From Gnetum montanum (lineage: Eukaryota > Streptophyta > Gnetopsida > Gnetales > Gnetaceae), in NCBI GenBank assembly GCA_015680685.1, contig MNCI01010115.1:320778-384777 (forward strand): a stretch of 64,000 bases of DNA. Reading direction: 5' to 3'. Shown piece by piece: positions 37,961 through 48,719 of this stretch. The translations under genes and the position numbers were made by a program. A model generated the notes under the pieces. The model did no database searches. It was not told the origin of the DNA and saw only the letters and a list, made by a program, of their open reading frames with translations. Numbering within the stretch: position 1 is the first letter of the stretch; each line of letters begins with the position of its first letter.

Positions 37961-39595
37961 ATGATATGCAAAGGATGATAGATAAGGGTGAGCTAGTGCT
38001 TGATATGACAAACTTGGTTAGGAATCAGAACTAATCCATGAGGATGTACAATGATCCTCTAAATGTGAATGGTACTGGCTACATCATAAACACCACAGTG
38101 TGGGTGGAAAGTTAGAACTAGTGCAGTATCCTTTTGTGGTCCAAGTGCCTTCCAATAGTGTAATAATCCCCTTGGCTTCCATGAGCTTGAGGGTCCCCTT
38201 CATTGCTAGAGCACCACCTTGGGCAGCCAAAACACCTATCATGGTCAAGGTCCCACAGCATGTCAAAAAATGACTACTTAGCCATCATTTATTATTAGAG
38301 TGCCACAACGTGTTGTTCCCTCATCTACCTGAAGCCTGGTAGTGGGCAATGCATCGGCTTCATCTCATCCAAGGACCAACCTTCTTGGTGACATGGTAGA
38401 CCCATTAGATAACAATGTAAGAGGTCCAACAAATTCCTTCTAGATGAAATGGCTAAGAAAAAATGAGATCAAAGAGCACTTGGTTAGCGAAATCCAGTCC
38501 TTATCTCTGCAATTCTTATGGCCAATGCAACTAAAAACACCATAACTAGAAAACCACAACTAAGTACTAAGGCCTCCAAATAGGCCAAGCAAGCAAATCC
38601 TAAGTCACCTTCTTAAGAGATTTGTGTCTTAGGCCACATGAAAAAAGTCAAGGCCAACAAAATGGTAGATAATAACAAGGACTTTGTAGATGTGTTAACC
38701 AAAGTTAAATAGGCACTCAAGTAAAAAAATACCACATTAAGCATGTATGACCTAATTATGATCTCATCTACCCACTATGAAGCATTGATGTAGATGTTGA
38801 CCTCCATTCCTATCATAGAGAACTTCTCTACAAATGAAAACTCCATCCATGTAGTGATGTTTCCTCCTACATTGCAGGAATTGAGTTACACATCCTTAAC
38901 ATTTCATGATAAAGTAATTAAGGTCAACCCTGAGAAGGATGAGGTCATGACAACCCTAATGCTCATCACCATACATGTTGGGCAATGCAAGATTTTCAAT
39001 GTCAATGTTGATGATGGAACAACAAAAAATGTAATACCATACACTATCATAGATAAGCTAAACCTCACAGACCAAATCAAGCTAATGAAAATCATGTGTC
39101 TGAAATCCTTCAATGGATCATGTGTCATTGTTAGGGGCATCATCACCATAGCTTTTGTAGTAGGTGAGCAATTACCCATCACTGTCAAACTCATTGTCAT
39201 AGAGGAAATTCTAGGCTCTAACCTAATATTGGATAGGCTATGGCTAACCCAATTATGATCTATCTCCTTTCCAATTCACCAAGAGATTTACCTTCCATAC
39301 GAAGGTGGTGAAGTTATCATTCATGGTGATGACATCATTCCTTTGGCCATCAATAACATAGATATGGAGCAAGGGTTGAAGGTTGATTTTCCTAATGATG
39401 CACCTATGGTAGACAATTGAACGCATAAGGCTGACACACCTGAACAAGTAGTGAAATCAAATGACCTTCTAGAGGATGCCCTTTGGGTGGAATTTCCCTT
39501 CAACATAGTGAGCAAGGTTGCAGGAGACTACCAAATAGTGTACCCTAGGCCCTAAACACCTCCTAACCCACATAGGATTAGGAAGTAATTGTACA
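37960..39595 (+). pseudogene. copy 5: spacer and protease (best-preserved copy)
   Basis: A 154-codon open stretch (38,794-39,258) covers MLTSIPIIENFSTNENSIH, FNVNVDDGTTKNVIPYTI (39,000-39,050), KSFNGSCVIVRG, and the GRxWL equivalent as LDRLWLTQL. The active triplet is D-D-G. Then come IHQEIYLP-like text (39,280-39,300) and EGGEVIIHGDD. The reading closes with YPRP-stop-TPPNPHRIRK (39,540-39,590). The shared amber is at 38710-38712 and a TAA at 38722-38724. It is followed by repeats, not RT. Confidence 0.82.
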
Positions 39596-41497
39596 ACTAA
39601 GATACCCCATTAGCTAGAAACACATTAGGTGCCTACCTACTCTTTGCTTCTACACTACATGTATTTTTAACTTTCACTTGCATTGCATTTTTTTTGCATA
39701 TTTTCATTTAGTTGGATTGCTTAGATTATGCATCATTTCACTTTTTTTACGCATTTATTTTCTTTGATTACACATTCATCTACTTAGTTTACACACTTAC
39801 CCTATTTGTTCACACCTTCACAGTTATTGAGAAAAACATCAAAATGCATAAAAATCATAAAAGCCAAAATTACAAAAAGAGAGTTAGTAATACGTAGCCC
39901 ACTACGGCCTAAAACTGGCAATTCTTTTACATTGAACGTAATGGCCTAGAATGGCCTAAAACTATCACCTTTACTTTTACAACCCAATGGCTCACTATGG
40001 CCTTAAACTAGCAACACAAGGACCCAGAATGGCCTTAAATTATTGCCATGGCCCAAAATGACGTTAAACTAGCAAACCACTCAACCTAGAATGGCCTAAA
40101 ATGATCACTTTCAATTCCAATGCTATGGCTTGGAATGGCCTTAAACTACTACAAGGGCTTGGAACAACCTCAAACTATCACCAACAACCCCCTACGTCCT
40201 TAAACTAGCAACACAAGGGCCCAAAATGGTCTTAAACTACCATAATAGTCTAAAATAGCCTTAAATTAGCAATTTCTACAGCCTAAAATGTTATTAAACT
40301 ATCGTGTTTAAACGATCGCAATGGCCCACTACAGCCTTAAATTGGCAATGCAAGGGCCTATAATAACCTTAAACTATCATAATAACCGAGAATGGCGTAA
40401 AACTATCGTTGTGGCCCAAAATGACCAAAAACTACCATCAACCCACTATGTCCTTAAACTAGCATGGGGCTCATCAATATTTTAAACTAATAATAGACTC
40501 ACTATGGTTCACAATGGCCTAGACTTGCATACTCATAGTAAATGTAATAAAATCATCATATTCCATAGTTCAAGCCATACTACGTTTACAATGTAGCATT
40601 ACACATCATTGAAGGAAGGTAAGCATTTGTCTACTATGATGCTAAACTAGCATAACATTCATATGCTATGATGCTAAACTGGCATAGTACACATGTGATA
40701 CAATGCTGAAGTAGCAAAGTAGCTCATCTATTATGATGCTAAACTAGTACAATGCTCATCCACTATGATGCTAACTTGGCATAGCAACTCATCCATTATG
40801 ACACTAAAATGGCATAATAAATCATCCATTGTGACACTAAACTGGCACAACATTCGTCCTTGGGCCATGATGTTAAATTGACACAATGCATCTGCTAGGA
40901 CTATCAACTAGCATAGCATGGTCTAGTAGGACCTTAAACTGGGTTCACAATCTACAAAGACCTTAAACTAGCAAGGTCATGATCTACCAACACATTAAAC
41001 TAGGTTCATGGTCAACCACTAATAATTCCTTTCATCCTCCTACAAGTAAGTAAGCATAAATCATATCCCCCTTCTACACCTTGTAGGTGGGCATGCTACA
41101 ATTTCAAAATGGAGCACTTTCCACTGGTGTAGCATTTGGAGCACTTGCAGCATCTTGGCCCCTTGGCATTTTGCTGGCCTTTGAGCACTTGTCATTGACA
41201 TAGCCTTTGGAGCACTAACTCTCTAGCTTTTTGAGCTCTAAATCCACACTAACTCTCTCACAAGCATCTTGAAGAGAGGACAATGCCTCAAGGGCAAATC
41301 ACTCTAGTGCCATGGTCACCATCAACTATGAGGTCCTTACATCACAATATTCCTACTTACACCTTACTTTTCCATTTTTATCCTTGGCACATAACCTATG
41401 CCTTCTCTCACTTTTCACCTACAATCTGGCATACCACTATCCACAACACTCTTGAGCATGGTGCAACAACATCCAATCTCACACTGAAGAGCAATGT
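39596..41497 (+). repeat. 3' untranslated region of copy 5 with AAACTAGCA repeat field
   Basis: A T-rich tract (39,640-39,800) is followed by about 1.1 kb (39,900-41,030) of some two dozen irregular units of the form ATGGCCTTAAACTAGCA, at about 35-50 base spacing. In the right part (40,640-40,900) they shift to ACTATGATGCTAAACTRGCA. It is the largest such field in the window. 41,030-41,480 is unremarkable. A purine-rich stretch ACTGAAGAGCA lies just before the LTR start. Confidence 0.75.
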
Positions 41498-43255
41498 TGA
41501 TGCCAAGCCCACTATGTAGTTTTGATATTATTTGTTAATGTCTCTCAGAACACTACTCCAGATATTAATAATGAGGGGCCAATGAAACACCATCAAATTT
41601 ACACTATAGCATCTTGACTACAAATTTGGCTAAGTGTTGAGACTATGCTTGACCCCAATTAAGAGCATAGTCAACCTCCAGTAGAGGGCATACTCAACAC
41701 AAAGGCTAGTTTTGTAATTTTTTCTAACTGTTATGATGAAGCTAGAAGTTGAAAGTTTTTCTAAGTGCCAAGTCTATCCTCTCCACTACTACAAAGCATA
41801 GTCAACCTCTCATGGAGAGTGTAGTTAGCAAGAAGGCCTAGTTTTTGCAAATTTTTCTAAGTGATGAGACTACACTCTCCACTACCCCAAAGCATAGTCA
41901 TCATGAAGGCCATTTTTTAGCAAATTTTTCCAAGTGCTGGGACTATGCTATCCATTTTCACAGAGCATAGTCAGCCTCTCATAGAGATCATAGTTAGAAC
42001 AAACCCAATTTTTTGTAGTTTTCTCTAAGTCTTGAGACTATGCTCTCCATTGCTCGAAAGTATAGTTAGCCTATAGTGGAGAGTGTAGTTAGTAAAAAGA
42101 TAGCTTTTCACAAGTTTTGGCAAGTCTTCGACTACACTCACCCCTATTTGGAAGTGTAATTAGCCTCCCATGGGAACCGTAGTCTACCAATAATCCTATA
42201 TTCCACCAACATTGAGACTATGCTCTCCCCCAAACAATAGTGTATTAAGTAGGAAGCAAGTTTTCTGCAAATTTTTTTTAAGTTCTAGTACTATGCTCTC
42301 CAATGCCCTAGAGTGTAGTCAACCCTCAATGGAGAGCATAGTCAACTTGAACAGCTTTTGGCAACCTTCATAGCACAACAATAACATACCGACATAGTCA
42401 ACACATCCCCAACAAGTGTAGTCAACAAAATATTTCTCTGTCTTATATCCCCTCTTGTCCAAAATTGTGACTATGCTCAATCCCATCAACCCAATGGAGA
42501 GCGTAGTTGGGTGAGAGCGTAGTACCAATCATTCCCTCTACCACATGGAAACCATGCTACATTTTTCACTAATACTAACCCTATAAATATCCTACGTCCT
42601 CAATGTTTTTAGGGTTGGTATTTTGGAAAATCAAGAATTGAAAAATTTTTAGATTAGCGTTTGCTAAAGCTGCAACTAACCATAGTCCCACCATAGCTTA
42701 TTAGAACACTGTAGCCCATGGTACACTACAATGGCCAACTCAATAGACATAGATACCTTGACAAGTGCTAATCCTTGAGGCCAAACACATCTGAGACTAT
42801 GAATACACTCTCCACTATGCATGTTGTACCCCATGTACCTTCTAATCCCTTTTGGTATTAGCTATGCTCAACCCTATTTGGGATGGTGTTATGCTTCTCT
42901 CTCTCTTTGCATTTTTAGCATTTCATTTGCATTTTTTGATGTTTCATTATATAGTCACACCTGAAACTACACTTGGGTAGTGGTCCATGAATGTTTATTC
43001 TCTCAATTTCACTAAAAAGACTTTACTATGCTCAACATTGTTAACACTGTTAACATCATTGACACAATTTGAACACTTAGCACCATTTCGCATCAACATC
43101 ATGGCTAACCATGCTACACCCTGATTATAGCTATTAAGTTCCTATTTGATCAACAAGACCATTCAGGGCACACCAACTCTACCTCCAATAGGCCCTCACA
43201 TAGATTCAGGGTTAGGTTATAAGCTTGTTGACCTTGATGTTCTAGTCACTAAGAT
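41498..43255 (+). repeat. LTR with TATA box and 110-bp minisatellite
   Basis: Starts TGATGCCAAG, with TGTTAATGTC at 41,530 and CCAATGAAACACC at about 41,578, as in the arms of repeat A. U3 (41,620-42,540) is a minisatellite of about nine diverged units with paired ACTATGCTCTCC and GGAGAGCATAGT segments joined by TTTTTGCAAATTTTTCTAAG. TATAAATA lies at 42,582-42,589. The end (about 43,240-43,255, TTCTAGTCACTAAGATTTTTGG) resembles the U5 end of copies 1 and 2. It could be the 3' LTR of copy 5 or the 5' LTR of the next element. Confidence 0.6.
42582..42589 (+). promoter_or_regulatory. TATA box of LTR
   Basis: TATAAATA in CCCTATAAATATCC, downstream of the minisatellite and about 670 bases before the inferred LTR end. 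This matches the TATA-to-end distance in the LTRs of copies 1 and 2. Confidence 0.6.
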
Positions 43256-44640
43256 TTTTGGATGTTACAAGTAAGATGCTTAAGCTGTTCAATGAAAAAT
43301 ATCAAACATACTCTAGAGTGTCCAACTTGAGAAAGTAGATCCAAGGTTTGTGAAAATGAATACATGAACCCTTGGATGTAGCGATGGATAGGTATTATTC
43401 TATTTTTCACCGATGTCCTAGGCATGGTTATTCACAAAAGGAGTAGCTTTTCCATATCATAGATAGACTCCAATTAGAAATGGGAAAAACTTCTAAGGTC
43501 TATGCCCAAGTGATATTTTCAAAACTTAGAGCCCATCAAATATAAAGGCTTATTAAGAAAGTTTGTAAAGAAGAATAAGAGCTCAGAAAAAGAGATAGTA
43601 TAGAGGAGCACAACTAGGATCCTTCCATTAGAAAATGAAAAGTCTGGTTTGTTGACGATGAGGAGGAGGCACCACTTTATCAAGTGGTATAGCAAAAGAT
43701 CTTGATAATTAAAAAGTATATTTCAGAAATTTTAGTCAAGTTAAATAAAATGTGGTTGTAAACTTCCAAACAACTTTAAAAATAGTAAAGGCATCCAAAG
43801 ATAAAAGTAGTGATCATGATTGTAGGTGAAGGAAGGAAGTTGAATGTACCCACCAAATGGATAAGGGCAAAGCTACTACAGTAGAGAAGGTTATAGAGTC
43901 TGAATTAGATGATGATGATGGATGTAACATCTACTAATATGGACATCTTAAGGGATATGTCCCTATTGTGTCATACTTGTAGGAATCTATGGTGTATGTG
44001 CTAAATCCTAGATTAGCCAGAATATTACCTTCTCCTCAAGGTAATCCAGAGTAGTTCCACCAACAATAAACCTATTATCCAAGTGAATCTCCACCACAAC
44101 CATTTGAGTAGTATCATCAGTGGAAATACCCACACTGATGGAGGATTCCACCACTAAGGTAGCAATACCCTTATAGATAGCATGATCCATATGGATACTA
44201 TGCTCAGTAACCCATGTCTTCTCATGTCTCTTCCAGTCATGCCTTGTTTCAACATTACTACTACCCTCTTGAGTATTACAAAGCTCATTCTCCATCTTTA
44301 AGATGGAAATTCCCATGTCCTTATCACCCACCTCATCCTTCTATGCATGTCCCAACGCTATTAATCAAATTACTACCTAATCCATCAATGTAGGATAAAA
44401 TTCTAGCCTAGTCAAAAAAATGTAACACTACCAGGGATGTTAACTTATGATTGGCTCATCAACCAAGTGGTTTGAAACCTAGACCTATAAAAAGATCATT
44501 CTTCTGAACTAGCAATCCTAAAAAGCCCTCATAGACTCATGAAGCTAATAACCCTACTTCTTTATCATCCTCTACATCTAATCCATTCGAGACCCCTTCA
44601 AACCAAACACCCTCCAAAGTGCATACCGTCATGCTATCCA
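43256..44640 (+). pseudogene. gag-like region of a second Ty3/gypsy element
   Basis: Plus-strand reading with frequent TAG/TAA. Basic and acidic segments such as MDKGKATTVEKVIESELDDD (43,858-43,920) are followed by a Pro/Tyr/Gln-rich stretch (44,020-44,230; for example YYPSESPPQPFE) and GHLKGYVPIVSYL. It lies directly upstream of a protease, so I read it as gag and gag-pro linker. The core gag domain is not recognisable. The 107-codon minus-strand reading at 44,008-44,331 is a shadow of this region. Confidence 0.45.
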
Positions 44641-44659
44641 TGTCGTAACTAATTGAATA

Positions 44660-45677
44660 ATGGCTAATCATCATCCTAGGAAAATATCTGATCCTAGGAA
44701 CCCCTTAATCTATCTCCAAATTACTAGGAATGAGCCTTACAAAGCTCTTATGGATTTAGGTTCTAGTGGTAATTTGATTTCTCATGAGATGTACAAAGCT
44801 TGGAACTTGCTTCAACTGAAGAAGAGTAATGTTCATATTGAGTTAGTAAACTAGTCCATCACTATTTCCTTAGGACTAGAGGAGTACATCATGACTACCA
44901 TCTATGAGTGATCTTATCCTACTTACTTCCTAGTGATCCATGCTTACAATTATAAGGGTGAATTCCCAATCATAATGGGAAGGGCTTGGCTAAGTACCAT
45001 TGATACATAGTTGGAAATCATAGATCTTTCCTTAGATATTTTCGAAGAAAATACATTTGAAAAGATCAAGAAGAAGAGAGTTCCATGTATCACATATAGT
45101 GATACAAGGTGAAACTATGTGCAGTAACTAAGGACCATAAAAAGCATAACAATAACAACATGGAAATAGTGTGTAGATGAATTTGAAATTCAAAGGATCC
45201 TATATGGAATAGCCATAAAATAGGAGGTCACCCAGTGGCTGATAAATGATCATGATAGTAGCACAATTTGCATGGAACCCACTAAGAGGCTAACATGTTC
45301 CTATGTTAAAGACATGGATGAACTAGAGCAAGTTGATCACCAGCTCTCTAATGATGAACCTAATGATACTTTTTTTGAAGAGTTGAAGATCTATGAGAAT
45401 TTTAAACATGAGTCCTTGGAGTTGAAAACTCTACTTGCCATCATGGAATATGCATTTCTAAAAAATGACAAGCTAGTGATAATCAATTTCAACCTTGCTA
45501 CTAAATAGAAAGAGATGTTATTCAAGACAATCAACAAATGACCAAAAACCTTTGCTTGGTCATACCCTAAACTCAGTAGGATTGATTTGTAGATATGTCA
45601 AGATCATATTTATACTAATCCTTCCATAAATCCAAAGAGGCAACTATAGTGGCAGTTGAACCCCAAGTTATAGTAGA
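44660..45677 (+). pseudogene. protease and pre-RT linker of the second gypsy element
   Basis: ATG 44,660 begins MANHHPRKISDPRNP. The active site ALMDLGSSGNLISHEMYK (about 44,741-44,800) has D-L-G where D-S/T-G is expected. The conserved GRAWLST is at about 44,980-45,000. An acidic linker (45,272-45,508) then leads to TFAWSYPKLSRIDL (about 45,550-45,590) and QLNPKL at the start of RT (45,655-45,672). It differs from the five gag-pro copies and is a separate family. From 44,741 the sequence is mirrored at 45,783-46,719. Confidence 0.75.
44741..45677 (+). repeat. left arm of 937-bp inverted repeat
   Basis: The reverse complement of 45,783-46,719, with no difference found in the parts compared. 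The symmetry centre is 45,730, and a single undetermined base (45,678) lies exactly at the end of the arm. All other repeats here are about 10% or more diverged, so exact identity argues for an assembly fold-back and not an old duplication. Confidence 0.9.
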
Positions 45678-45782
45678 NTCCACCCTTTTTTGGTACTATC
45701 ACAAGTGGACTAACCCACTCATTATCTACAATTGGATAGATGAACCCTACCTTGAGCAATTCTTCAATCTCCTCCTTAATGA
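45678..45782 (-). pseudogene. RT start of the second gypsy element, inverted spacer
   Basis: On the minus strand this reads IIKEEIEELLKVGFIYPI, then EWVSPLVIVPKKG, the usual beginning of Ty3/gypsy RT. It follows QLNPKL of the right arm without a break. So the minus-strand reading across 46,719-45,678 is the natural one, and the plus-strand left arm stops short at the fold. Confidence 0.8.
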
Positions 45783-46719
45783 TCTACTATAACTTGGGGT
45801 TCAACTGCCACTATAGTTGCCTCTTTGGATTTATGGAAGGATTAGTATAAATATGATCTTGACATATCTACAAATCAATCCTACTGAGTTTAGGGTATGA
45901 CCAAGCAAAGGTTTTTGGTCATTTGTTGATTGTCTTGAATAACATCTCTTTCTATTTAGTAGCAAGGTTGAAATTGATTATCACTAGCTTGTCATTTTTT
46001 AGAAATGCATATTCCATGATGGCAAGTAGAGTTTTCAACTCCAAGGACTCATGTTTAAAATTCTCATAGATCTTCAACTCTTCAAAAAAAGTATCATTAG
46101 GTTCATCATTAGAGAGCTGGTGATCAACTTGCTCTAGTTCATCCATGTCTTTAACATAGGAACATGTTAGCCTCTTAGTGGGTTCCATGCAAATTGTGCT
46201 ACTATCATGATCATTTATCAGCCACTGGGTGACCTCCTATTTTATGGCTATTCCATATAGGATCCTTTGAATTTCAAATTCATCTACACACTATTTCCAT
46301 GTTGTTATTGTTATGCTTTTTATGGTCCTTAGTTACTGCACATAGTTTCACCTTGTATCACTATATGTGATACATGGAACTCTCTTCTTCTTGATCTTTT
46401 CAAATGTATTTTCTTCGAAAATATCTAAGGAAAGATCTATGATTTCCAACTATGTATCAATGGTACTTAGCCAAGCCCTTCCCATTATGATTGGGAATTC
46501 ACCCTTATAATTGTAAGCATGGATCACTAGGAAGTAAGTAGGATAAGATCACTCATAGATGGTAGTCATGATGTACTCCTCTAGTCCTAAGGAAATAGTG
46601 ATGGACTAGTTTACTAACTCAATATGAACATTACTCTTCTTCAGTTGAAGCAAGTTCCAAGCTTTGTACATCTCATGAGAAATCAAATTACCACTAGAAC
46701 CTAAATCCATAAGAGCTTT
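45783..46719 (-). repeat. right arm of 937-bp inverted repeat
   Basis: Carries the same protease and linker as 44,741-45,677 on the opposite strand, including an identical 78-codon reading (45,952-46,188). It ends exactly where the run of N begins. Confidence 0.9.
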
Positions 46720-47653
46720 NNNNNNNNNNNNNNNNNNNNNNNNNNNNNNNNNNNNNNNNNNNNNNNNNNNNNNNNNNNNNNNNNNNNNNNNNNNNNNNNN
46801 NNNNNNNNNNNNNNNNNNNNNNNNNNNNNNNNNNNNNNNNNNNNNNNNNNNNNNNNNNNNNNNNNNNNNNNNNNNNNNNNNNNNNNNNNNNNNNNNNNNN
46901 NNNNNNNNNNNNNNNNNNNNNNNNNNNNNNNNNNNNNNNNNNNNNNNNNNNNNNNNNNNNNNNNNNNNNNNNNNNNNNNNNNNNNNNNNNNNNNNNNNNN
47001 NNNNNNNNNNNNNNNNNNNNNNNNNNNNNNNNNNNNNNNNNNNNNNNNNNNNNNNNNNNNNNNNNNNNNNNNNNNNNNNNNNNNNNNNNNNNNNNNNNNN
47101 NNNNNNNNNNNNNNNNNNNNNNNNNNNNNNNNNNNNNNNNNNNNNNNNNNNNNNNNNNNNNNNNNNNNNNNNNNNNNNNNNNNNNNNNNNNNNNNNNNNN
47201 NNNNNNNNNNNNNNNNNNNNNNNNNNNNNNNNNNNNNNNNNNNNNNNNNNNNNNNNNNNNNNNNNNNNNNNNNNNNNNNNNNNNNNNNNNNNNNNNNNNN
47301 NNNNNNNNNNNNNNNNNNNNNNNNNNNNNNNNNNNNNNNNNNNNNNNNNNNNNNNNNNNNNNNNNNNNNNNNNNNNNNNNNNNNNNNNNNNNNNNNNNNN
47401 NNNNNNNNNNNNNNNNNNNNNNNNNNNNNNNNNNNNNNNNNNNNNNNNNNNNNNNNNNNNNNNNNNNNNNNNNNNNNNNNNNNNNNNNNNNNNNNNNNNN
47501 NNNNNNNNNNNNNNNNNNNNNNNNNNNNNNNNNNNNNNNNNNNNNNNNNNNNNNNNNNNNNNNNNNNNNNNNNNNNNNNNNNNNNNNNNNNNNNNNNNNN
47601 NNNNNNNNNNNNNNNNNNNNNNNNNNNNNNNNNNNNNNNNNNNNNNNNNNNNN
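46720..47653. other. assembly gap (934 N)
   Basis: A run of undetermined bases. Its length (934) nearly equals the inverted-repeat arm (937), and it directly follows the right arm. The RT palm of the second gypsy element should fall here. Open readings crossing it have no meaning. Confidence 0.98.
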
Positions 47654-47930
47654 TATCATAAGCTAGAGAGATATCTACAATTGATACACCATTTTCTTTT
47701 GACTCTAGATAAACCCTCATGCCAACATTCCCAATTGCAATGTCATTATCCCTTGATTTTCAAAACATTCAATTCAGCAACATTTTCATTTCTATTCCAA
47801 CTTCATGGTTAATTAACTGTTGCAGAATTCTTTACAAGAAAGAACATAATCCTCCTTGAACAATTTCAGTTCATTAGGATTCTGTACCTCACCATTTGCA
47901 AATAAGTCCACATGTTCCATGAAATGGTAA
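47654..47930 (-). other. unrecognised stretch after the gap
   Basis: Minus strand shows open segments, MRVYLESKENGVSIVDISLA (47,660-47,720) and, in another frame, FANGEVQNPNELKLFKEDY (about 47,840-47,905). I do not recognise them. They lie in the position where RT of the plus-strand element is expected, yet show no RT motif on that strand. Confidence 0.3.
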
Positions 47931-48143
47931 AAATGTGCCAACAACTACATTTGAACAAGCCCTAGACTACCTAAATCAAGTGCTTAAAATATGCGTGGAG
48001 ATCAACCTTTGGCTCAATTAGCAAAAGAGCCATCTGATGGTCTAGGAGGGCATTCTGTTGGAACATAGAATCTCACAAGCAAGGATTAAGATGAAATTAA
48101 AAAGATAAGGGTAATCCAAGGAATTACCCATTGGCTAGAAACT
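47930..48143 (+). pseudogene. end of RT palm of the second gypsy element
   Basis: Plus strand: TFEQALDYLNQVLKICVEIN and SHLMV-stop-EGILLEHRIS match the conserved gypsy segment that follows the YxDD box (VLKRC.E.NL.LN...KCHFMV..GIVLGH..S). It ends at KELPIG near 48,138. The next expected segment (LRGF-type, then the connection region) resumes at 51,978, after a viral insertion. Confidence 0.7.
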
Positions 48144-48150
48144 ATCAGCG

Positions 48151-48305
48151 GTGACTATTATATGTCATTAGTATGAGAGTCTATATGTTTAGATCACTAA
48201 ATAGTGTAAGAAATGCAATAGGCTAGATAGACAGAGACAGTATGATGTGCTATAGAGAGGCAGTTCATATTAGAAATCTCCTATCAACATGGGAAATCCC
48301 ATTAG
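48151..48305 (+). repeat. left terminal repeat of the pararetrovirus
   Basis: From GACTATTATATGTC through AGGCAGTTCAT to ACATGGGAAATCCC this matches 51,827-51,977 at about 80% identity. It covers the end of the viral leader and the beginning of the first ORF. Terminal redundancy is expected when more than one unit length of a circular viral genome is captured. Confidence 0.75.
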
Positions 48306-48706
48306 AGTCATATAAGGAATTATATTTATCAGAATGTGATTTAGAAATCTCAAGATCAGGTCACAGAAGTATTACATTCTTCTATCTTGAAGAAGTAAGA
48401 AAATGGATCCAACATGGTTACAAATATGTGCATATAGTAGAAATTGTTGTTCACATACATTCACACTTTAACTATCATTTGCAGAATCCTTATTGGATAG
48501 CCTTCGTTGATAAATGGTTTAAAAATTTTAGGAATGCCATCATAATTGAAGCAAAAGGAAGGCTTGAAGAAGATGTGCTCATTGTAACTATCCCCAACTT
48601 TATGCTATCTCTTTATGGACCCACCTATATTACTTTAAAAGAACAAATTAGTATTTTAAAAAGTAAGTTAAAAATAACACCATTAGAAGAATTCCTAAGT
48701 ATATAA
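48242..48706 (+). pseudogene. caulimovirid movement protein
   Basis: A 154-codon open frame, the longest uninterrupted viral reading here. It has the layout of caulimovirid (30K-type) movement proteins: a GYKYVHIVEI-like beta strand where others have KY.HLG.IQV, an Asp-containing D.WFKNFRNAI segment, and a P-F..SL.GP segment. The family forms tubules that move virus through plasmodesmata. The frame stops at 48,707; a Glu-rich linker (48,820-48,870) continues in the same region with stops. Assigned from pattern only. Confidence 0.65.
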
Positions 48707-48719
48707 GCCTAGAAAAAAA

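Noticed and set aside
39712-39897. Phe/Leu/Tyr-rich 61-codon reading after copy 5 (and a similar T-rich stretch in copy 3) as an envelope-like or membrane protein
   Set aside because: It follows from T-rich untranslated sequence; the residues are not conserved between copies and the reading follows the closing segment of gag-pro.
44008-44331. 107-codon minus-strand reading as a gene
   Set aside because: It is the complement of the Pro/Gln-rich gag-pro linker of the plus-strand gypsy element; avoiding stops on the minus strand is a composition effect.
45952-46188. 78-codon reading as an independent second gene
   Set aside because: It is identical to 45,272-45,508 and belongs to the mirrored arm of the probable fold-back artefact.
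46694-47720. Long open readings across the gap
   Set aside because: They consist almost entirely of N and carry no information.
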